From positions 310,001-374,000 of the forward strand of contig JAAVTG010000567.1 of NCBI GenBank assembly GCA_011947345.1: a stretch of 64,000 bases of DNA. The letters are read 5' to 3'. How positions within the stretch are numbered: the first letter of the stretch is position 1; every line of letters starts with the position of its first letter. Positions 60,110-64,000 of the stretch are shown here, in pieces. The notes beneath the pieces were generated by a model. That model was not told where the DNA came from and made no database searches. It was given only the letters and a program-made list of their open reading frames with translations. A program made the translations under genes and the position numbers. The DNA is from Phytophthora quininea. Its lineage: Eukaryota > Oomycota > Peronosporomycetes > Peronosporales > Peronosporaceae.

Positions 60110-62535
60110 ATGGCGCGTGGACTGCACGTCGCTTTGCTGCTGCTGGCGGCGCTGCTGGTGTCCTCGACGCTCGCAAGAGATGGAGTCTCTCACCCCGTGC
60201 TCATCATGCCGGGCTTTGCGTCCTCGCAGCTGCAGTCCTGGAGCCACCACCGATGCGAGACTGGATTCCGCAAGAACTTGTATCGGGACGTCAATATTGG
60301 CGACCGTACGTTGCAGCACTAGCAATGAAGCTGACAAACGAACTGACCGGTGAATATAGGGATCTGGCTCGACGTCGCTCGAGTATTGGCGCAGAGCGAC
60401 TGTTGGGTGCGATGTATGAAGCTCGACCTCACGACGCAGGACGAGCTGGAGTGCAAGCTCCGGTACGTGGATGCATAATAGAGGTCTTTTGGAGTCGAAG
60501 CTCATGGATTGGATCGACGATGGCAGAGCTACCCCAGGACTAGAAGGCGTTTCGGAACTGGACCCAGGCCTCGTGACCGGTCCGCTGTCTAATGTGTGGG
60601 GCAGCGTGATCCGCGACATCATTCAGCACTTCGAGCTGGATCAGGAGCAGCTCATCATCGCGTCGTACGACTGGCGGATACCGCCGAGCAAGCTGCAGCA
60701 GCGGGACAAGTACTTTTCGTCGCTCAAGAAGAAAAGTGTGATGTTGTTGAGAGTTTCAGGTGTCTTAGTCGTACGCTGCTGACTCTTCAATTGTTTTTCG
60801 TTTTTTCTAGTCGAGCATGCTGTAGAACTTCACGGGATCGACAATGGGGGCTTGTCATCATCGCGCACTCTATGGGGAACCAAGTGCTCCGATACTTTTG
60901 GAGTGGCTGAAAGACGAGGTCGGACGGAACCACTGGCAGGAGTGGATCGACCACCACATCTCCGCCTACTTCGCGGTGGGTTCGCCGCTACTTGGCAGCG
61001 GGCTGACCCTTGAGCTAGTCTCCTCGGGCTTCACAGAGGGTCTCCCAGTCACACTGAGCGAGATGCGGAAACTCGTCGTGACTTTCGGTCCGTATTGAAG
61101 GCTTCACTTGTAAATGTCTTCGCCATTGACTTGTATTGTGCCATTGCAGGTTCCATCATGAACTTCATGCCGATCCCTTCGGGTCTGAACTCGACCAAAG
61201 ACGAGGAAGTGCTCATTACAATACGCACGCAGCAAGGGCTAATCCCAGGGGATGGCCAAGAAATCGTTCGTAATTACACCAGCACCGAGGTCGCCTCGGG
61301 ACAACTTTTCCGCGATATGTCACGACACGACCCAGTTTTCAGCGAGCTTGAAACGATGCGGCAGAAATTTTACACGGAGGACGAAGTGCTGGACTTCCTT
61401 GTACCTTGGGAGCGTCCACCGATCGCCTCTGTTTACAGCGTCTACGGCGTCAATGTGCCGGTAAGTTTTAAATTACTTTGTTGGCTTAACGGCTTTCTAA
61501 TCTTGTGGTGTGCTGTTTAGACGAAAACATTTTACGAGTATGAAAATGGAGACACACCTGGAAACTGGTATCAACTCCAGTACAATGATGAGGAAGGCGC
61601 CGATGCCAACTGCGGCAAGACGGGGATGGCACCGTGTCGTACCATTCACTTTCGTGGGCTCACACCTGGTTAGGCTCTGAAGGTTCCTCTGTGCGAGTCA
61701 CACAAACTCCGCAGTCCGTTTACTTTTCTACAGCCAACATTACGCGAGTGCGGGCTGTACGAGATGCCAACAATCATCACGCGGAGTACTCGCTGCTGAA
61801 AGGGAAGCAGTCGCTCTGCGATGCAGATAACAGGACGTCGCCGTATGTTGCCTCGAGTTTCTTTGCGGGACTGTTTGGACCGCTAAATCACGATAGAATC
61901 ACCTTCTTTGAGACGTCCAAGGAAGTGGATGGAGATTCGTACTCGGTACGTGCTTTTCCCGTGGCGAGTAGAACTGTAATGCTGATATTGTTGCGGATGT
62001 ATTCTTTACAGACTGGTGTGTGGGAAATCGATGGGGTGGGCCATCGAGACATTCTGTCAAATCCAGCATTTCTCCGTGAGCTACGAGCAGAGCTGCGTCA
62101 TATATTCAACGGGAAAACAAACTCTGACAAGGTACAATTGCTTCATAATTTCACCACACGAAGATACTAACTTATTGTTGACATATGCCGCAGTCATCTC
62201 GACCACCGGTGATTGACAGCGACTGCTACTGGAACTACCGCCACGCCCACTGCGAGTTCCCACAATTTTGTGAATACCGATACGTCTTCGGAGACGTCAC
62301 ATTCGATCAGTCCTGCCGTATTCGTCTGGCTAAGGACAAGTTGACCCCTTCAACACTCCCCTTCATGGGAGTTTCGGCATCAGACGTCATCGATGAGCCT
62401 GCAGAGTTCTCCATTGTCGGACCCTACTGCTCCGCGCCATGCATGCCAGTCAGTGACTCGTCACCTGGAGGAACGATGTCTTCTACCAGCTACACTGTCA
62501 TCGGCTCTCTTCAACAAGAGCCGTTGGTAACATGA
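60110..62535 (+). CDS. LCAT/PDAT-like acyltransferase, secreted
   Basis: Transfers or releases acyl chains from phospholipids; alpha/beta hydrolase of the LCAT family. ATG 60110 gives a signal peptide (HVALLLLAALLVSSTLA) and then PVLIMPGFASSQL, the LCAT lid/oxyanion start. Next come IWLDVAR and CWVRCMKLDL (after intron 60306-60359), SELDPGLVTGPLSNVW, IIASYDWRIPP, the nucleophile motif IIAHSMGNQVLRYF, FAVGSPLLGS and the catalytic His in DGVGHRDIL (~62040). A Cys-rich extension ends at 62535. Introns include ~60732-60810, ~61085-61150, ~61460-61520, ~61946-62011 and ~62132-62193. Frame breaks near 60475, 60845 (G run), 60897 (T run) and ~61625 have to be bridged. The divergent EF-hand gene starts ~250 bases away. 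Confidence 0.83.
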
Positions 62536-62660
62536 GAAGGCTGAGCTTTCGTAGAAGTCCCGTAGCAATTAACCTAATTGGCAGCAAAGTAGAACAATTT
62601 ATTCACAGCTTACCGGTATGCTTTCAGACTTGACGTGCGCTTGCTGGGCTGTCAGTTGTC

Positions 62661-63812
62661 TTATTGAAGCAGAGCGTCGGCGTGGTGGTTGACGTGATCC
62701 TCGATGAAAGACGCGATGAAGTAGTAGCTGTGGTCGTATCCATCCTGAAAATAAATGCACCAGGCACTGTTATCATCACACAATTCTCTCGGCAGTACTG
62801 CCGTATCGATTCGTACCTGCATACGGAGCGTCAACTTCTGACCCACGGACTGGCACGCCGCCTGCAAAGACATGAGTTGTTAGCATATTCGCCTTCAGTT
62901 ATCATTTCAATCGATACAAAAGCGAACCTCAAACGCTTCGGGAAGGAGCTGCTTGTCCTGGTAGAAATTGTCCTCACGACCTTGATCGATCAGAATGGAC
63001 TGCGTAATAGGTCCTTGGTCGAGGATCAGTTGCGTCGCATCATAATCCTACACATATCGAAAACCCAACACAATTTAGGCGATATCTCGTAGCGAAATAT
63101 TCACCACTCCAACCAACCTTCCAGGTCTCCTGATCCGTTCCCAAGTAGCCCGTGAACGCCTTAATCCCCCAGGGACACTGACTCGGGTGAGAAATCGGTG
63201 CAAACGCCGAGATGGACGTGTACTGGGTCTGCACTTAAAAGTGTCATCAGTCTAAGCTGACCAATAAAAACGCAGTCATATTCCACCTACCGGGTTGCGG
63301 ATCCCGAGCACGAGAGCCCCGTGGCCTCCCATAGAGTGTCCCATGATGGACATCTTGTCCTCCAGCACTGGGAAGTTGGCCGTAATGAGGGCTGGCAGCT
63401 CCTTGGTCACGTACGAATACATGCGGTAGTGTACGTCCCACTTGGGCTCCGTGGCGTCCACGTAGAAGCCTGCGCCCGTGCCAAAATCCCAGTTGTCCTC
63501 GTCCCCAGGGATACTCGCCCCTCTGGGACTTGTGTCCATCGTGACGATTGCGATGCCGCGACTGGCCGCCACCTTTTGCGCCTCGGGCGCCTTGACGAAC
63601 AAAAGTTCGTCGTTGCAGGTCAGTCCGGCCAGGTAGAAGAGCACGGGCACCTTGTGGTTATCACTGGCCACGGGCGGCAGGAAGATACTGAACGTCATGG
63701 AGCACTTGGTGGAGGCGCTCTCATGCGAGAACTGCTTGATGGTGCCGCCAAACGACTTGACCTGCTTCAGGAGCTGCATGGCAACGATGGGGGAAGATAT
63801 TTTGACACGCAT
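62661..63812 (-). CDS. ESD: S-formylglutathione hydrolase (esterase D)
   Basis: Last step of glutathione-dependent formaldehyde detoxification: hydrolyses S-formylglutathione to formate and glutathione in the cytosol. Five exons join in phase: to RNP at ~63290, 63115-63237 ([18 protein letters not shown]), ~62930-63050 ([20 protein letters not shown]), ~62815-62866 ([15 protein letters not shown]) and 62661-62746 ([20 protein letters not shown]). Catalytic Ser is in [11 protein letters not shown], Asp in [10 protein letters not shown], His in [18 protein letters not shown] and [15 protein letters not shown] are classic ESD segments. ATG 63812 or 63779 ([12 protein letters not shown]) may be used; the second aligns with family starts. 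No frame break was noticed. Confidence 0.95.
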
Positions 63813-63879
63813 GGCAATTTATTCAGCTTATTTCAAGGATAAATTTCATACATTTTAGGGCAAATTGCAGTTTGCTGGT

Positions 63880-64000
63880 TAGATCATTGCAACGACTTCG
63901 GTGAGCAGAGGTTGGATGGAAGTGAGTCCTGGCATGGTGTTCAAGCGCGTGAGTACTTCAGGGAGGCCCAGGTCTACGGAGAGATTGCGAGCCGCTTCAA
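63880..64000 (-). CDS. C-terminal end of an unidentified protein (partial)
   Basis: On the minus strand an open frame enters from the right edge and ends at TAA 63880-63882. Its last 39 residues include ARNLSVDLGLPEVLTRL and PLLTEVVAMI. It looks like a helical, real C-terminus that terminates only ~70 bases from the start of the esterase D gene on the same strand. Too little is visible to name the family. Confidence 0.5.

Overview
The window is nuclear DNA of an oomycete, most likely Phytophthora or a close relative. Supporting signs are an elicitin-like secreted protein gene, densely packed genes on both strands, very short GT-AG introns (about 55-90 nt), GC-rich host coding sequence, oomycete-style PDZ, FYVE and C-x-H zinc proteins, and genes for motile cilia and centrioles (CFAP300, rotatin, NudE) as expected of a zoospore-forming organism. 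No RNA gene, CRISPR array, operon or other prokaryotic feature was found.

Layout. 0-13.5 kb is gene-dense: a mitochondrial carrier (cut by the left edge), a NudE-like coiled coil, an elicitin-like gene, an RCC1-repeat protein, a PHOSPHO-type HAD phosphatase, an inositol polyphosphate 5-phosphatase, CFAP300, ZNHIT2 and a PDZ/PH protein. 13.5-26.6 kb is a gene-poor accessory block. It holds a stretch almost free of open frames, a degenerate ~215-bp tandem repeat, an interrupted ORF, an RPA-like ORF and a damaged autonomous Helitron (Rep plus Pif1-type helicase), which looks more AT-rich than its surroundings. 26.6-64 kb is gene-dense again: a small C/H zinc protein, a 6.7-kb rotatin gene, a SANTA+SANT (KNL2/Mis18BP1-like) gene, a membrane aspartic protease, a four-PDZ protein, a FYVE coiled-coil protein, a C-x-H zinc-repeat protein, two tandem prolyl iminopeptidases (one with a ruined nucleophile elbow), a TFIIS-N/SAM/SPT2 fusion, a C69 peptidase, a mitochondrial TsaD/OSGEPL1-type enzyme, an EF-hand protein, an LCAT/PDAT-like acyltransferase, S-formylglutathione hydrolase and the end of an unidentified gene.

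The neighbours do not form one pathway. Themes that recur are cilium and centriole biology (CFAP300, rotatin, NudE), chromatin and centromere (SANTA/SANT, SPT2 fusion), lipid and phosphoinositide signalling (5-phosphatase, PH, FYVE, LCAT) and secreted or membrane hydrolases.

A striking technical feature is that most genes carry one or more single-base frameshifts. Most of them are losses of one base within a short homopolymer, and homology continues smoothly in the next frame. Because conserved housekeeping genes are affected, this looks like consensus sequencing error rather than mass pseudogenisation. Coordinates below therefore give gene spans, and intron positions are deduced from GT-AG sites that restore the frame.
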